A stretch of DNA of 64,000 nt from Desulfovibrio sp. (lineage in GTDB: Bacteria > Desulfobacterota > Desulfovibrionia > Desulfovibrionales > Desulfovibrionaceae). Shown in pieces: positions 37,441 to 46,771 of this stretch (position 1 is its first letter; each line of letters begins with the position of its first letter). The notes beneath the pieces were generated by a model. It was not told the origin of the DNA. It did not search any database and worked only from the letters and a program-made list of their open reading frames with translations. The stretch is taken from positions 1 through 64,000 of the forward strand of contig JAIKXS010000078.1 in the NCBI GenBank assembly GCA_024683955.1, given 5' to 3'. Made by a program: the position numbers and the translations under genes.

Positions 37441-38913
37441 TCAGTCTATCGGATGCCCCATGCTGCGGTACTCGTTCAGCTTGTTACGCAGTGTGCGGAC
37501 CGATATACCGAGCATTTCGGCAGCCTGGGTACGATTACCGCTTGTGACTTCAAGCCCCTTTATTATCATTATCCTCTCCATTTCATGAAGGGGTATAACG
37601 GGACCATGAAAGGCCTCAAGGGGATTCTGACTCGATGTATCTGAGGGGATGGAGGAGGATGACGGGGGAGGGGTGTCCATGGCATCCTGCGGGGATTCAT
37701 GTTGGACCGAAGTCTCTTCGTCACCGGCAAAAAGCGGCCACTCGGCATTTTCAAGCAGGAAGTGACAGGGTTCTATGGGTCGGCCATTGGCCAGGAGCAC
37801 GGCCCGCTCCATTAAATTCTGCAGTTCACGGACATTGCCCGGAAACGTATAGTCCCTTAGCCAGGAAACGGCACTGGGAGCCAAAGACATGGGGGGGAGA
37901 GAATACTCGCGCACATACATATTGATGAAGAAGGCAGCAAGCTCCAGGACATCGTCTCCACGCTCGTGAAGCGCCGGCAATCGCAGGGGAATGACATTCA
38001 ACCGGAAATAGAGGTCCTGTCTGAATTTTCCTTCCTTCACCCAGTCTTCCAAATTTCTGTTGGTGGTTGCGAGGACCCGCACATCCACGCTGATGGTCTC
38101 GGAGCCGCCAACCCTGTCGACTTCTCCTTCCTGGAGCACACGTAACAGCTTTGCCTGCAACGGCAGATCCATTTCTGAGATTTCATCAAGAAGAAGCGTT
38201 CCGCCACTCGCAAGTTCAAATTTACCGAGTTTACGCGCTATGGCACCCGTAAAGGCCCCTTTTTCATGACCAAAAAGTTCGCTTTCAAGCAAGTTCTCGG
38301 GCAACGCGGCGCAGTTGACCGCAACAAACGGCCCCCGGGCGCGTTTGCTCATGGCGTGAAGATACCGCGCAAACATCTCCTTACCTGTTCCCGACTCTCC
38401 CATGATAAGGACTGTTGCCTTGCTTGGGGCAACCTGCTTTGCCAGAGCCAAAACTCTCGCGATGCTCGGATGCCGGCCGACAATCCGGGGTCCCACGCCC
38501 TCGGGGAAGGTGGGCTTATGCCCCCCGAGCGTTGACTGGGGCGGTACGGGAACACTTTTTTTCGTCTCTCTCGCAACGGTGAGAATGCGCCCGCAGTCCA
38601 GTGGTTCCAACCAGTAGTCCCTCGCACCAAGATTGAGGAGGCGTTCAGCCTCTTCTGGCGTTCCATGGTCTGTCACCACAATGACGGGAGGAAAATGGGG
38701 ATCATCAGAACCGACCGAGAGAAGGTCTTCGACACGAAAACCGGGAAGCGTTGGGCGTGCAAATATGACGTCAGGACCTGATTTTCGGATAAAAACTGCA
38801 GCACCCTTTAAATTTTCGGCAATACCCAACTCGAAACCGGCATCTCTCAATGCAGGAAAGACGCCTGTCACAGCCTGTGAAGGCATAAGGAAAAGGATAC
38901 GACGATTGGGCAT
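37441..38913 (-). CDS. NtrC/FlrC-like sigma-54 activator with a degenerate receiver
   Basis: 490 residues. Residues 1-120 have a receiver fold without the phosphorylation site: the N-terminal acidic pair is absent, the phospho-Asp position reads ARPTLPG, and the late Lys is Glu (WLEPLD). Residues about 145-380 form the AAA+ domain: Walker A GESGTGKE, sigma-54 contact loop GAFTGA, Walker B GGTLLLDEI and arginine finger region. The C-terminal Fis-type helix-turn-helix is NRTQAAEMLGISVRTLRNKLNEY, very like FlrC/FlgR flagellar activators. It would activate sigma-54 promoters independently of phosphorylation or through protein contacts. The candidate site before flgI is one possible target. Confidence 0.88.
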   Translation of the reverse strand: MPNRRILFLMPSQAVTGVFPALRDAGFELGIAENLKGAAVFIRKSGPDVIFARPTLPGFRVEDLLSVGSDDPHFPPVIVVTDHGTPEEAERLLNLGARDYWLEPLDCGRILTVARETKKSVPVPPQSTLGGHKPTFPEGVGPRIVGRHPSIARVLALAKQVAPSKATVLIMGESGTGKEMFARYLHAMSKRARGPFVAVNCAALPENLLESELFGHEKGAFTGAIARKLGKFELASGGTLLLDEISEMDLPLQAKLLRVLQEGEVDRVGGSETISVDVRVLATTNRNLEDWVKEGKFRQDLYFRLNVIPLRLPALHERGDDVLELAAFFINMYVREYSLPPMSLAPSAVSWLRDYTFPGNVRELQNLMERAVLLANGRPIEPCHFLLENAEWPLFAGDEETSVQHESPQDAMDTPPPSSSSIPSDTSSQNPLEAFHGPVIPLHEMERIMIIKGLEVTSGNRTQAAEMLGISVRTLRNKLNEYRSMGHPID

Positions 38914-39659
38914 TTGGATATATTACCTATTCATGCATTTCCTGGCAAGTATCGCACCACAAAACGTACACGTAGAGCATGAATTTTCCGCTTACTTACC
39001 CTTTTTGGTCACAAAAAAGTGCCAAACTGAAAATTCAGCAGTACGGATTCCGGTCTTGATCGTCAGGGAGTTCGCTGTTTGACTTCTCGCACTGTATTTT
39101 TTACGTTCTTTTTCCATCAGGATGGATGAAAAAATATCAGCAACACTGCACGCGAACACTGCGGGATGTATCCTGCTACAGGCAAAGCGGGAACTCCAGG
39201 TTGCAAAGGTCCGAAAGGATGCAGATCTCCGCGGTAATTTTCTGTGAATACCCGTGACAGATAAAGCCTGTGTCAGACGATCCCCTTTCGTGAGGCCTGA
39301 CGGTCCCTCCGTAATGAGGGGGGACGAACAAGCAGGAACAGGACCAGTTATGTTCCGAGCGGTCCGGGTTCGGCCTGCGTCAGCCCGCAGACGGAGATTA
39401 AATCATTTTCCCCTGCTACCGCCTAAAAGCGCATGTCAGCCGAGTCACTGCCATACAACGTGGATAACGGAACCGCTCCTCCTCCCCATCCTGTACAGGA
39501 GCCGCTTCTCCCCCTTTGAAGCGGGAATCAGCCAGCAGGGCATTCACATAACGTTTATTACTGACGTCCTCCTCCGGCCTCGGGTGTGTCAGAACATCGT
39601 ACTACGGTATCAGAACCAGAAACGACGCCGTCAACAACCTTCATTTTGAGGTTTTTTCC
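38914..39659. other. Gene-free stretch upstream of the metalloprotease
   Basis: About 750 bp. No gene is supported on either strand; the plus-strand frame at 39254-39649 is Arg/Pro-rich and lacks a ribosome site. A weak promoter match (TTGACT 39079, TACGTT 39102) would leave a leader over 500 nt. Confidence 0.45.
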
Positions 39660-41162
39660 GTGCAAAACGCTGTTTCTTTCTTCCGCGACCTCTTCTTCGA
39701 TGAGGAGTACTATCTCACCCAGAAAGCCGAAGCTCTTTCCGCGACCTCCTCCAAAAATTGGACAAATGACGATGTCTGCAATGCTATCGTCAAGGCCGGC
39801 ATGACTCCGTGGGAGCACTATGTGCGATACGGAGCATTTGAATACGACAAGGATGGGAATCTTGGACTTGATCCAAGCAAACTTTTCAGCACCAGCAACT
39901 ACTACAAGGATTTTGCAGAGCTTCAAGACGTGAGCGCGGAAAGCATTGCCGCATCGCTGACAACAGATCCCATTACTGATTACGCTGTAAATGGCTATGC
40001 GTCCGGGGTCGCTGCTCGCAGCGTTGATTCGGCACGCAACTCCCACACATCCCGCGTCGAGGCCTATAGGGACTTTTATTTCAACGAGACTGAATACATT
40101 GAGAATAAAACCGCCGCCCTGAATGCTGACGGGGGAAATGGAAACTGGACAGCAGAAAAAACGCTCAATGCCATAACCAAGGCCGGCATGACTCCCTTCC
40201 AGCATTTCTGCAAATACGGCGCCTATGAAAAAGGCGCGGGCGGCGACACGGGAATTGATCCCAGCAGCTACTTTGATGTCTCACGTTATTATGAGGATAA
40301 AGCCGCAACACTTGGGTCGACGGCCGATGCCATGAGAGACGCCTTCAAGACCCATCGTATCGATCCCATTACCCATTATGCCAAGTATGGATATCTCGAA
40401 CATATCGCACCCGTGCACTCTGATCTTGAGTGTATAGACGCGTCAGACGCTCTTTTCTCGGTGCCGCTGTCAGACAATCTCCTTGTTGACGCTCTCCTTA
40501 TTCCAAGCTGGAGTATCTGGCCCAACATGAATGCCATAGGCCTTAATCAGAACAACATCATTTACTATCACTGCCCGACACAGTCTGAATTGCGTTCTCT
40601 GGACATTTCCTACGGGGGGAGTCCCCTGACCCTGACCCAGAAAACCGGATATATTCAGGCCATGCAGGCCCTCAATGACATCACGGGTGTCCGTTTTGCC
40701 GAGACAGCTGATATGGATGTGGCCAATCTGCTCTTTTTTACGGCGTACAAGCCTGGCAACGGATCATTCATAGACCTCGGATGGACATCAGTTGATCAGA
40801 ATGTTTTCGGTCGTAATGTGCAGGCCGTCATTCTTAACGACAGCCGCCTTGTCAACGGGAACGCCGACCCCACCTTCGGTCAGGACAGCTTTGCCACAGT
40901 ACTCCACGAACTTGGACACGCCATGGGGCTCAAGCATTCCTTTTCAACGGAAGGAATCAACCTTGCCACACTTCCTGACTCCCTCGAAAACACGGCATGG
41001 AGTATTATGTCCTACACATCCGGCAACGAGCAGGGGGAGAACTGGTACAGTGCCGGGGAGCAGTACTTCTCGCCGGTTGATGTGCTGGCACTCCACTATC
41101 TCTACGGCACGGACGGACTGAACGGCAGTGAAGGCCTGACATACGACGATATCGGCGTCTGA
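39660..41162 (+). CDS. Serralysin-like zinc metalloprotease with duplicated N-terminal modules
   Basis: 500 residues from GTG 39660, with GAGG 8 bp upstream. It has the metzincin zinc motif HELGHAMGLKH at residues 416-426 and a Met-turn (WSIMSYTS) near 450, as in serralysin-type M10B peptidases. Residues about 8-85 and 138-220 are two copies of one module (FFDEEYYLTQKAEAL / FYFNETEYIENKTAAL; AGMTPWEHYVRYGAFE / AGMTPFQHFCKYGAYE). There is no signal peptide and, unlike typical serralysins, no C-terminal RTX repeats or type I secretion signal; it stops at TYDDIGV soon after the catalytic domain. Either it is a truncated gene or it is exported in another way. A related third partial module may precede the catalytic part (DPITHYAKYGYLEH). 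Confidence 0.8.
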   Translation: MQNAVSFFRDLFFDEEYYLTQKAEALSATSSKNWTNDDVCNAIVKAGMTPWEHYVRYGAFEYDKDGNLGLDPSKLFSTSNYYKDFAELQDVSAESIAASLTTDPITDYAVNGYASGVAARSVDSARNSHTSRVEAYRDFYFNETEYIENKTAALNADGGNGNWTAEKTLNAITKAGMTPFQHFCKYGAYEKGAGGDTGIDPSSYFDVSRYYEDKAATLGSTADAMRDAFKTHRIDPITHYAKYGYLEHIAPVHSDLECIDASDALFSVPLSDNLLVDALLIPSWSIWPNMNAIGLNQNNIIYYHCPTQSELRSLDISYGGSPLTLTQKTGYIQAMQALNDITGVRFAETADMDVANLLFFTAYKPGNGSFIDLGWTSVDQNVFGRNVQAVILNDSRLVNGNADPTFGQDSFATVLHELGHAMGLKHSFSTEGINLATLPDSLENTAWSIMSYTSGNEQGENWYSAGEQYFSPVDVLALHYLYGTDGLNGSEGLTYDDIGV

Positions 41163-41730
41163 AAAAAACGTAGGAATCCTGTTCCGCCACTGCACGAACT
41201 CCGTAAAACATATTGAAGAGGATGAAAGATCTTGCTCCGGCTTCCGTCTTCCCCGAGACACACAGTTCGGAGTGATTTCCATTCATTCTCCGCAAAGCCT
41301 TTGCAGGGTGTTCAATGTACTTTTTCATAGAGCTACAGCTCCGTATCGCGCTCTCTTCTCTTTCCGCCCTTTCCGCATACACCCCTTCCGATGACTGCTG
41401 CGCCCAGCCACCTCTCCGGCACCACCTCGGCTGACGATTCCAGGACTCGTTTCCGTCATTTTCCCCCTGCCGCAGTCTCCGGAGCGAGCGGAGAGCGTTA
41501 GCAAACTTCTCTCCTCCCGTCTTCCCGCCGTTGCCTGATCCGTCCGGAATCCGGAATGGATGATTTGAAGCAACTATACCCAAGGACTACAGAAACGTCT
41601 GACCTTCGTCAGGCTCTCCGTTCGCTCCGACCCTGCGGGACATACCGTGCGAGGCAACCATGCCTGCCCCGGCGAAACAAAAGCTGAGCCTGTACTTTGG
41701 TGAAAGCCCATCACCGGACACAACACATCA
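41163..41730. other. Gene-free stretch after the metalloprotease
   Basis: About 570 bp with no supported gene. Translation in other frames after the metalloprotease stop shows no glycine-rich RTX repeats, so a simple frameshift does not restore a longer tail. The minus-strand frame at 41005-41583 overlaps the protease and has no family signal. Confidence 0.45.
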
Positions 41731-41757
41731 AAAAAGGCGGAGTGCTCCGCCTTTTTT
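41731..41757. terminator. Bidirectional intrinsic terminator
   Basis: A-run, GGCGGAG / CTCCGCC stem (41736-41742, 41745-41751), then a T run to 41757. Because both flanks are A/T runs it can stop transcripts from both sides. It lies 20 bp past the end of the polysaccharide deacetylase gene on the minus strand. Confidence 0.88.
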
Positions 41758-41777
41758 GGTATTTTTGAATGCTCTCT

Positions 41778-42893
41778 CTACTCGGGGTTCCCCGGTTGTG
41801 AATGAAGAGGCATATTCCCGTGGGAGGCCTCCTCCGGGGCGGAGCCTGATTCCGGCACAAAGGACCTCACATTCGAAGACTCTTCGCGTTCTGATTCCCG
41901 CTCCCGAGAAAAGGAGGGATCCGTCGCTTCAAAGGAGTTGCGTGCGAGCTGATCCGCAGGTGACGCTCCAGACGCTCCATGTCCAAAGGCATTCCGTGGC
42001 GCGTCAGCAACTGAAGGCTGAAACATGGACGGAGCTGCGGGAATTGATTTCTCCGGACGAACTTCCTCTCCAGTGGCAGGAGTCCCCAGTCCGAGCGCCT
42101 GGTGTTGGGCTCCACCCTCAGGTCCCGTTTCCGTGGCAGGGACACGAGATGACCTCCGTGTCATCAAAACCGCCGGCTCAGGATCAAACAGTCCCTGCAT
42201 ATATTCGGAAAAGGTAACAAAACGCTGACAGCCCGCCTCACGCAACTGATGAATGATCCGTGGCAGATCATCCACCGTTTTCTTGTGAATATCATGAAAA
42301 AGAAAGACGCCCCGGATCGTGCCTGGCTCGTACACGGTTCCGCGGACACTCACAAGTTTGGAGTAATCATCAGGAAGACGCTTCCAGTCTTTGCTGTCCA
42401 TGGACCAAAGGACAACGTCAAGCCCAAGAGAAGCAGCAATTTCAGTTGTCATTTCGTTGAAGGAACCGTAAGGAGGACGAAGATAGGAGGGAATGATACC
42501 CAGGGAGGCAAGGCTGTCGAATCCGCGTTCAAGTTCCTCCTTCTGCTTAAGATAGGAAAGACGCCGCAGGTTTTTGTGGGAATAGGTGTGGGAGGCAATT
42601 TCGTGTCCCTCTTCGGCAACCCGCATTACGATGTCAGGATAGTGGTTAACCATTTGCCCGAGCATAAAAAACGTTGCGTGGATGTTGTACTGTTTCAGAA
42701 GGTCCAAAAGAAGAAGAGTCGTAGGCGCCGGGCCATCGTCAAACGTCAGGGCGCAGAGATTCTCCTCCATATTCTGATCCATCATGTCGCTTCCGGAAAT
42801 AACACGGGACTGAACGGAAACAGGAAGAAGAAGACTAATGATGAAAAGAACAACAAGAGGCAACCGAAAACTCACTCTGTAGATACATGACAT
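41778..42893 (-). CDS. Polysaccharide deacetylase (NodB domain), exported
   Basis: 371 residues from ATG 42893, preferred over an upstream ATG because of AGGA 8 bp before it and because it then opens with a signal sequence (hydrophobic residues about 12-27, ending VSVQS). NodB motifs are complete: TFDDGP, HTYSH (metal ligands), RPPYGSFN and FLFHDIH. It probably removes N-acetyl groups from a cell-envelope or extracellular polysaccharide. The last ~120 residues are Pro/Glu/Ser-rich and look disordered. Single gene, closed by the terminator at 41731-41757; TGGCA/TGCCA arms lie in its leader. Confidence 0.9.
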   Translation of the reverse strand: MSCIYRVSFRLPLVVLFIISLLLPVSVQSRVISGSDMMDQNMEENLCALTFDDGPAPTTLLLLDLLKQYNIHATFFMLGQMVNHYPDIVMRVAEEGHEIASHTYSHKNLRRLSYLKQKEELERGFDSLASLGIIPSYLRPPYGSFNEMTTEIAASLGLDVVLWSMDSKDWKRLPDDYSKLVSVRGTVYEPGTIRGVFLFHDIHKKTVDDLPRIIHQLREAGCQRFVTFSEYMQGLFDPEPAVLMTRRSSRVPATETGPEGGAQHQALGLGTPATGEEVRPEKSIPAAPSMFQPSVADAPRNAFGHGASGASPADQLARNSFEATDPSFSRERESEREESSNVRSFVPESGSAPEEASHGNMPLHSQPGNPE

Positions 42894-43297
42894 AAAAAAT
42901 TCCTGTATTTCCTTGAACGTCTCAAACCCTGGGAAAAACCTGTATGGCATAAAAGTGCCATGATAGTAATCGTTCAGGATGTTAAAACAATTAGCCCTAC
43001 GACAAGACCTTCCTGCACCAGCAACAGGGTGAGGGACTCTCCAGGTTCCAGGCCCTCAGCACAAAGACGATGTACAGAAAAAATCCGTTACGCAACCGGC
43101 GCAACGGACTTTATATACTGATGATAATCATTGACGGAACGGAAAGAACGTGCCCCCCGCTCCCAAGGTAACAGGGCACACCCAACTACGCAAGGGGCTC
43201 GGTCCTACGTGGTTTCCGCCAAAGGAATTTCACATATTTACTTTGTGTTTCCGCACGTCTCGGCAGGCCTTTTACACGTTTTTTCACACGCGTGCAA
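42894..43297. other. Gene-free stretch between deacetylase and relic 2
   Basis: About 400 bp without a supported gene. An imperfect palindrome with CCGTT / AACGG arms lies at 43089-43111. Nothing else is recognised. Confidence 0.4.
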
Positions 43298-43500
43298 TTG
43301 TCATCCCTCCCCCCCTGACGTCGGGGAATTTCTGTCAGTAGTGGTCCTCTTGGGTCGCACCACAGACGGGCTTCTGCTTCATCACGGCCGCCCGGGCCCT
43401 CTCCGCTCCACGGGCTGACACGGCATACCCTGCCGCCAACATATTCAATACCGCATTGAGATCGGCATTTATCTCAAAACCACGGGGAGGACCTCCATGA
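43298..43500 (-). mobile_element. IS605-type relic 2: tnpB C-terminal stub and right end
   Basis: The minus-strand right end includes a hairpin with CCCC/GGGG arms and the terminal GGGATGACAA, related to the ends of relics 1, 3 and 4. The left end is not found. It contains the best-preserved tnpB stub of the four. Confidence 0.7.
43335..43490 (-). pseudogene. tnpB C-terminal stub (about 51 codons)
   Basis: Open minus-strand frame ending at the TGA 43335-43337, reading GFEINADLNAVLNMLAAGYA then VSARGAERA and a variable tail. NADLNAxLNxLAAGxAVSA is the classic sequence directly after the last zinc-ribbon cysteine in TnpB nucleases of IS200/IS605 elements. The RuvC-like and zinc-ribbon parts are gone. 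Confidence 0.75.
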
Positions 43501-43963
43501 CAACCATAGCATTGAACAATGCATGCCTCTTTTACTCCCTGCTCAAAAGAAGACTTCGCATCATCTGATATGCGGCAATCGATATTACCGCCAGAAAGTG
43601 TTCTTTGCCCTCGTCATGGCAGTGACCTGTCGCAAGGATACCATTATCTCAAGCAGGAAAAACCGATGACAATCCGAGGGGAATTTCAATCTTTGCGTGG
43701 AATGCTGCAGGAAGATTCTTTCCGTGCTTCGAAAACCTGCCGTATTCTCGGGAGATTTCCGCCGTACTGTTCGCACGCCCGGCCGATCATGACGACATGG
43801 AAATATTCTTCAATCGACTCACACGGCTGGATATCTGGACACGCCGGTCAATTCCTTGCCGTCAAGGCAGGCAGTCCTTCGTCGGCATGTCTTGAGAACG
43901 ACGGGACCAAAGTTTTTGCGTTCGGGAAAACAGACCGACAGCATTGACATCACCGCTGCGGAC
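43501..43963. other. Gene-free stretch between relic 2 and the tRNA terminator
   Basis: About 460 bp. A plus-strand frame (43519-43947, 142 codons) is open but has no ribosome site or recognisable family. I found no left end for relic 2 here. Confidence 0.4.
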
Positions 43964-44000
43964 AAAAAAGAGGAGCCAAGAAAACAACTCTCGGCTCCTC
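43964..44000 (-). terminator. Intrinsic terminator after the tRNA genes
   Basis: Minus strand: GAGGAGCC stem arm, loop, GGCTCCTC, then six T residues. It closes the nspC/tRNA transcript 65 bp after the tRNA-Asp 3' end. Confidence 0.88.
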
Positions 44001-44007
44001 GAAATTA

Positions 44008-44053
44008 AAGTTTAGGAACTGTCATATCGACATTTACATGTTCCTTAAACTTA
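44008..44053 (-). repeat. Long imperfect hairpin between tRNA-Asp and terminator
   Basis: Arms AAGTTTA-GGAAC and GTTCC-T-TAAACTT pair with a single bulge. The loop contains a smaller TGTC/GACA hairpin. It forms part of the 3' trailer of the tRNA transcript, so it may guide 3'-end processing. Confidence 0.5.
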
Positions 44054-44064
44054 GTACTCAAAAA

Positions 44065-44142
<78 letters not shown>

Positions 44143-44145
44143 GTA

Positions 44146-44221
44146 TGGTGGGCAGTACAGGACTTGAACCTACGACCCCCGCCGTGTGAAGGCGATGCTC
44201 TACCAGCTGAGCTAACTGCCC
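44146..44221 (-). tRNA. tRNA-Val (anticodon CAC)
   Basis: Cloverleaf on the minus strand: acceptor GGGCAGT / ACTGCCC, D arm TAGCTCAGCTGGTAGAGCA, anticodon loop TTCACAC giving CAC (Val, GTG codons), T arm with GTTCAAG, discriminator A and an encoded CCA. 76 nt. It lies 104 bp downstream of nspC on the same strand. Confidence 0.95.
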
Positions 44222-44325
44222 GTACTGAACAGAAAGCACAATACCTATTTCGGACTATTACGTCAAGCAAAAAAATAACAATTTGAATTTTTTTTTGCGG
44301 ACCGAAAAAAGACACTATCACCGGA

Positions 44326-45531
44326 TCAGGAAAGGCGGTTTTTAAAGTCCTCATAGCCAAAGCGTCTGACAATATGCACATTTTCTCCGGAAAAACGACC
44401 AATAGACGGAAGAGGAAGGCCGTTAAAGTGGGTGTTCTTGACCATCGTATAGATGGCCATATCCCCGAAAACGAGGCGGGCCCCAAGACGCAGGGGTTCC
44501 CGGAAGACATAGGTATAGGGAATCACATCTCCGGCAAGACAGGACCCCCCCGCAAGACGGCACCCCCAGCCATCTCCTTCCTCGGGTGCTTCACGCACTT
44601 TCCCCCCTTCCGCATAAAAAAGGGGTGGTCTGTATGGCATTTCAAGGACATCCGGCATATGGCAGGTCGGAGAAACATCCAGTATGGCAACGGGCATATC
44701 CGCCTCGACAATATCAAGCACCGTTGCCGTTAGCCATCCCGCATCAAGGGCCACCGCCTCGCCCGGTTCAAGGTAGATCTGCGCTCCAAAGCGACTCTTC
44801 CAGTCAAGAAGACATCTCTCAAGGAGCCCCGTGTTGTAATCGCTGCGTGTAATATGGTGACCGCCTCCCATATTAATCCATGAACAGCGGGCAAAATCAG
44901 CGGCGAACTTTTTTTCCGCGGCGACAAGGGTCCGTTCAAGAGCTTCAGCACTTTCTTCGCAAAGGGTATGAAAATGGAGGCCTGTCACACCATGGTCAAA
45001 GACCGTGCTGTCAAAGTTTTTTTTCCGCACGCCGAGGCGTGACGCGGGAGAGCACGGATCATAGAGCGGGACATCCACCTCGGAGTGTTCCGGGTTGATA
45101 CGGATACCAACCGCCGGAGCACTACCGAATTGCTCTGCACGAGTCGCGATTTTCGGGGCGAAGCGCCGCCATTGGCCTATAGAGTTAAATGTTATGTGGT
45201 CAACGAGAGGAAGCAGTTCATCGACTTCCTCATCCCTGAAAGCGGCAGCAAATACATGGACCTCCCCACCGAACTCCTCCCGACCGAGCCGTGCCTCATG
45301 CACGCTGCTTGCGCACGTCCCCCAAAGAGGACCATAAAAAGCCCGGGACAAAAGCGGAAAAAGGGTCCATGCGCTGAAGGCCTTGAGAGCCAGAAGAATC
45401 CGTGCGCCAGTGCGTTCCTGTACGCGCTCCAGAATCGACACATTACGAAGGAGCTGTTCCTCGTCAAGAAGGTAACAGGAGGTGGGGGCTCCGTTAAAAA
45501 GAAAAAGAGGCGGCGTCCGTCGTGCAGGCAT
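44326..45531 (-). CDS. nspC: Carboxynorspermidine/carboxyspermidine decarboxylase
   Basis: 401 residues. A PLP-dependent fold III (alanine-racemase-like) decarboxylase with the PLP lysine in LLALKAFSAW near the N-terminus. FHTLCEESAE, INMGGGHHITRSDYN and YLEPGEAVALDAGWL are typical of NspC/CASDC. It makes spermidine or norspermidine by removing the carboxyl group left by the preceding dehydrogenase. The start ATG lies 2 bp after the stop of the carboxynorspermidine synthase gene, whose GAGG end also serves as ribosome site, so translation is coupled. Confidence 0.94.
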   Translation of the reverse strand: MPARRTPPLFLFNGAPTSCYLLDEEQLLRNVSILERVQERTGARILLALKAFSAWTLFPLLSRAFYGPLWGTCASSVHEARLGREEFGGEVHVFAAAFRDEEVDELLPLVDHITFNSIGQWRRFAPKIATRAEQFGSAPAVGIRINPEHSEVDVPLYDPCSPASRLGVRKKNFDSTVFDHGVTGLHFHTLCEESAEALERTLVAAEKKFAADFARCSWINMGGGHHITRSDYNTGLLERCLLDWKSRFGAQIYLEPGEAVALDAGWLTATVLDIVEADMPVAILDVSPTCHMPDVLEMPYRPPLFYAEGGKVREAPEEGDGWGCRLAGGSCLAGDVIPYTYVFREPLRLGARLVFGDMAIYTMVKNTHFNGLPLPSIGRFSGENVHIVRRFGYEDFKNRLS

Positions 45532-45533
45532 CG

Positions 45534-46742
45534 CTAGGCCTCGGACACTTCCACACAGTGCCAGGGAAGGCCGTAGCGGGCAAGATCGGCAAGAAAAGGA
45601 TCAGGGTCCATCTGTTCCATATTCCAGACCCCCGGCTTTTTCCACAGACCCTCCACAATCATTTTCGCACCAACCATTGCCGGGACACCGGTCGTATATG
45701 AGATGGCCTGGGAGCCGACCTCAGCATAGCAGGACTCATGATCACATATATTATAGATATAGACCGTCTTGGTCCGGCCGTCCTTCACGCCCTTCATCAG
45801 GTTGCCAATGCACGTACGCCCTTTCGTCAGGGGCCCTAGAGATGCCGGATCTGGCAGAAGCTTTGCCAGGAACTGGACAGGTACAATGCTCTGCCCGTGG
45901 AATTCCACCGGATCAATACGTGTCATGCCAACGTCCTCGAGTACCCGCAAATGACGAAGATAGTTTTCGGAAAACGTCATCCAGAAACGTGCCCGCCTGA
46001 TACCGGGAAGATTCTCCACAAGGGACTCAAGCTCCTCGTGATACATAAGATAGCAGCTCTTAGGCCCGATACCTTCAGGAAAGGAGTAGTTCATGGACCA
46101 TGAAAGGGGATCGGTTTCCACCCATTCTCCCCGCTCCCAGTATCGTCCCCTGGCCGTCACTTCACGGATGTTGATTTCAGGATTGAAGTTGGTTGCAAAC
46201 GGCTGACCGTGATCACCGGCATTGCAGTCAATGATGTCGAGGACATGCACTTCATCAAGCTCATGTTTCACAACCCATGCCGCAAAAACATTGGTAACAC
46301 CGGGATCAAAGCCAGATCCGAGCAGGGCGCACAGCCCGGCCTTCTCAAAACGCTCACGGTATGCCCACTGCCATTTATATTCAAAATGCGCTGTCTCAGG
46401 CGGTTCATAATTGGCCGTATCAAGATAGTCAACACCACACTCAAGGCACGCGTTCATAATATGCAGATCCTGATAGGGAAGTGCGATATTGAGAACAAGG
46501 GCCGGCTTCACCTCATCAATCAGGCGGCAGAGGCTTTTTTCATCATCGGCGTCAACAGTCCTTGTGTCGAGAGAGACCCCATAGCGTTCCAGAACGCTTT
46601 TGGCCACGGCCTCACAGCGGGAGACGGTTCTTGAGGCGAGTGTAATACGCGAAAAGGGACCGCCAGACTTCGCCACCTCAGCGCACTTATGCGCAACAAC
46701 ACTGCCAACACCACCACTTCCGATAATCAGAATATCAGGCAT
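45534..46742 (-). CDS. Carboxynorspermidine/carboxyspermidine synthase (saccharopine dehydrogenase family)
   Basis: 402 residues from ATG 46742 (GGAG upstream); the longer upstream frame lacks signals and would precede the nucleotide-binding motif. It begins with the Rossmann motif MPDILIIGSGGVGSVVAHKC. It reductively condenses aspartate semialdehyde with putrescine or diaminopropane, the step before NspC. Together with nspC this is the alternative spermidine route common in Desulfovibrionaceae and gut bacteria lacking SpeD/SpeE. An HDAC-like deacetylase gene lies 29 bp upstream in the same operon. Confidence 0.93.
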   Translation of the reverse strand: MPDILIIGSGGVGSVVAHKCAEVAKSGGPFSRITLASRTVSRCEAVAKSVLERYGVSLDTRTVDADDEKSLCRLIDEVKPALVLNIALPYQDLHIMNACLECGVDYLDTANYEPPETAHFEYKWQWAYRERFEKAGLCALLGSGFDPGVTNVFAAWVVKHELDEVHVLDIIDCNAGDHGQPFATNFNPEINIREVTARGRYWERGEWVETDPLSWSMNYSFPEGIGPKSCYLMYHEELESLVENLPGIRRARFWMTFSENYLRHLRVLEDVGMTRIDPVEFHGQSIVPVQFLAKLLPDPASLGPLTKGRTCIGNLMKGVKDGRTKTVYIYNICDHESCYAEVGSQAISYTTGVPAMVGAKMIVEGLWKKPGVWNMEQMDPDPFLADLARYGLPWHCVEVSEA

Positions 46743-46771
46743 ATATTCTCCTTCACGCCGTCGCGCACCGT

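Noticed and set aside
39015-39032. Sigma-54-like site (TGGCAC...GTG on the minus strand) upstream of the NtrC-like gene
   Set aside because: The -12 GC dinucleotide is missing at the required spacing.
41005-41583. Minus-strand 192-codon ORF overlapping the metalloprotease end
   Set aside because: Arg/Ser-rich and partly antisense to the protease, with no recognisable domain; the stretch past the protease also shows no RTX repeats.
43519-43947. Plus-strand ORF after relic 2, considered as a tnpA remnant
   Set aside because: No HUH motif or TnpA order is found, unlike the clear tnpA decay in relic 3.
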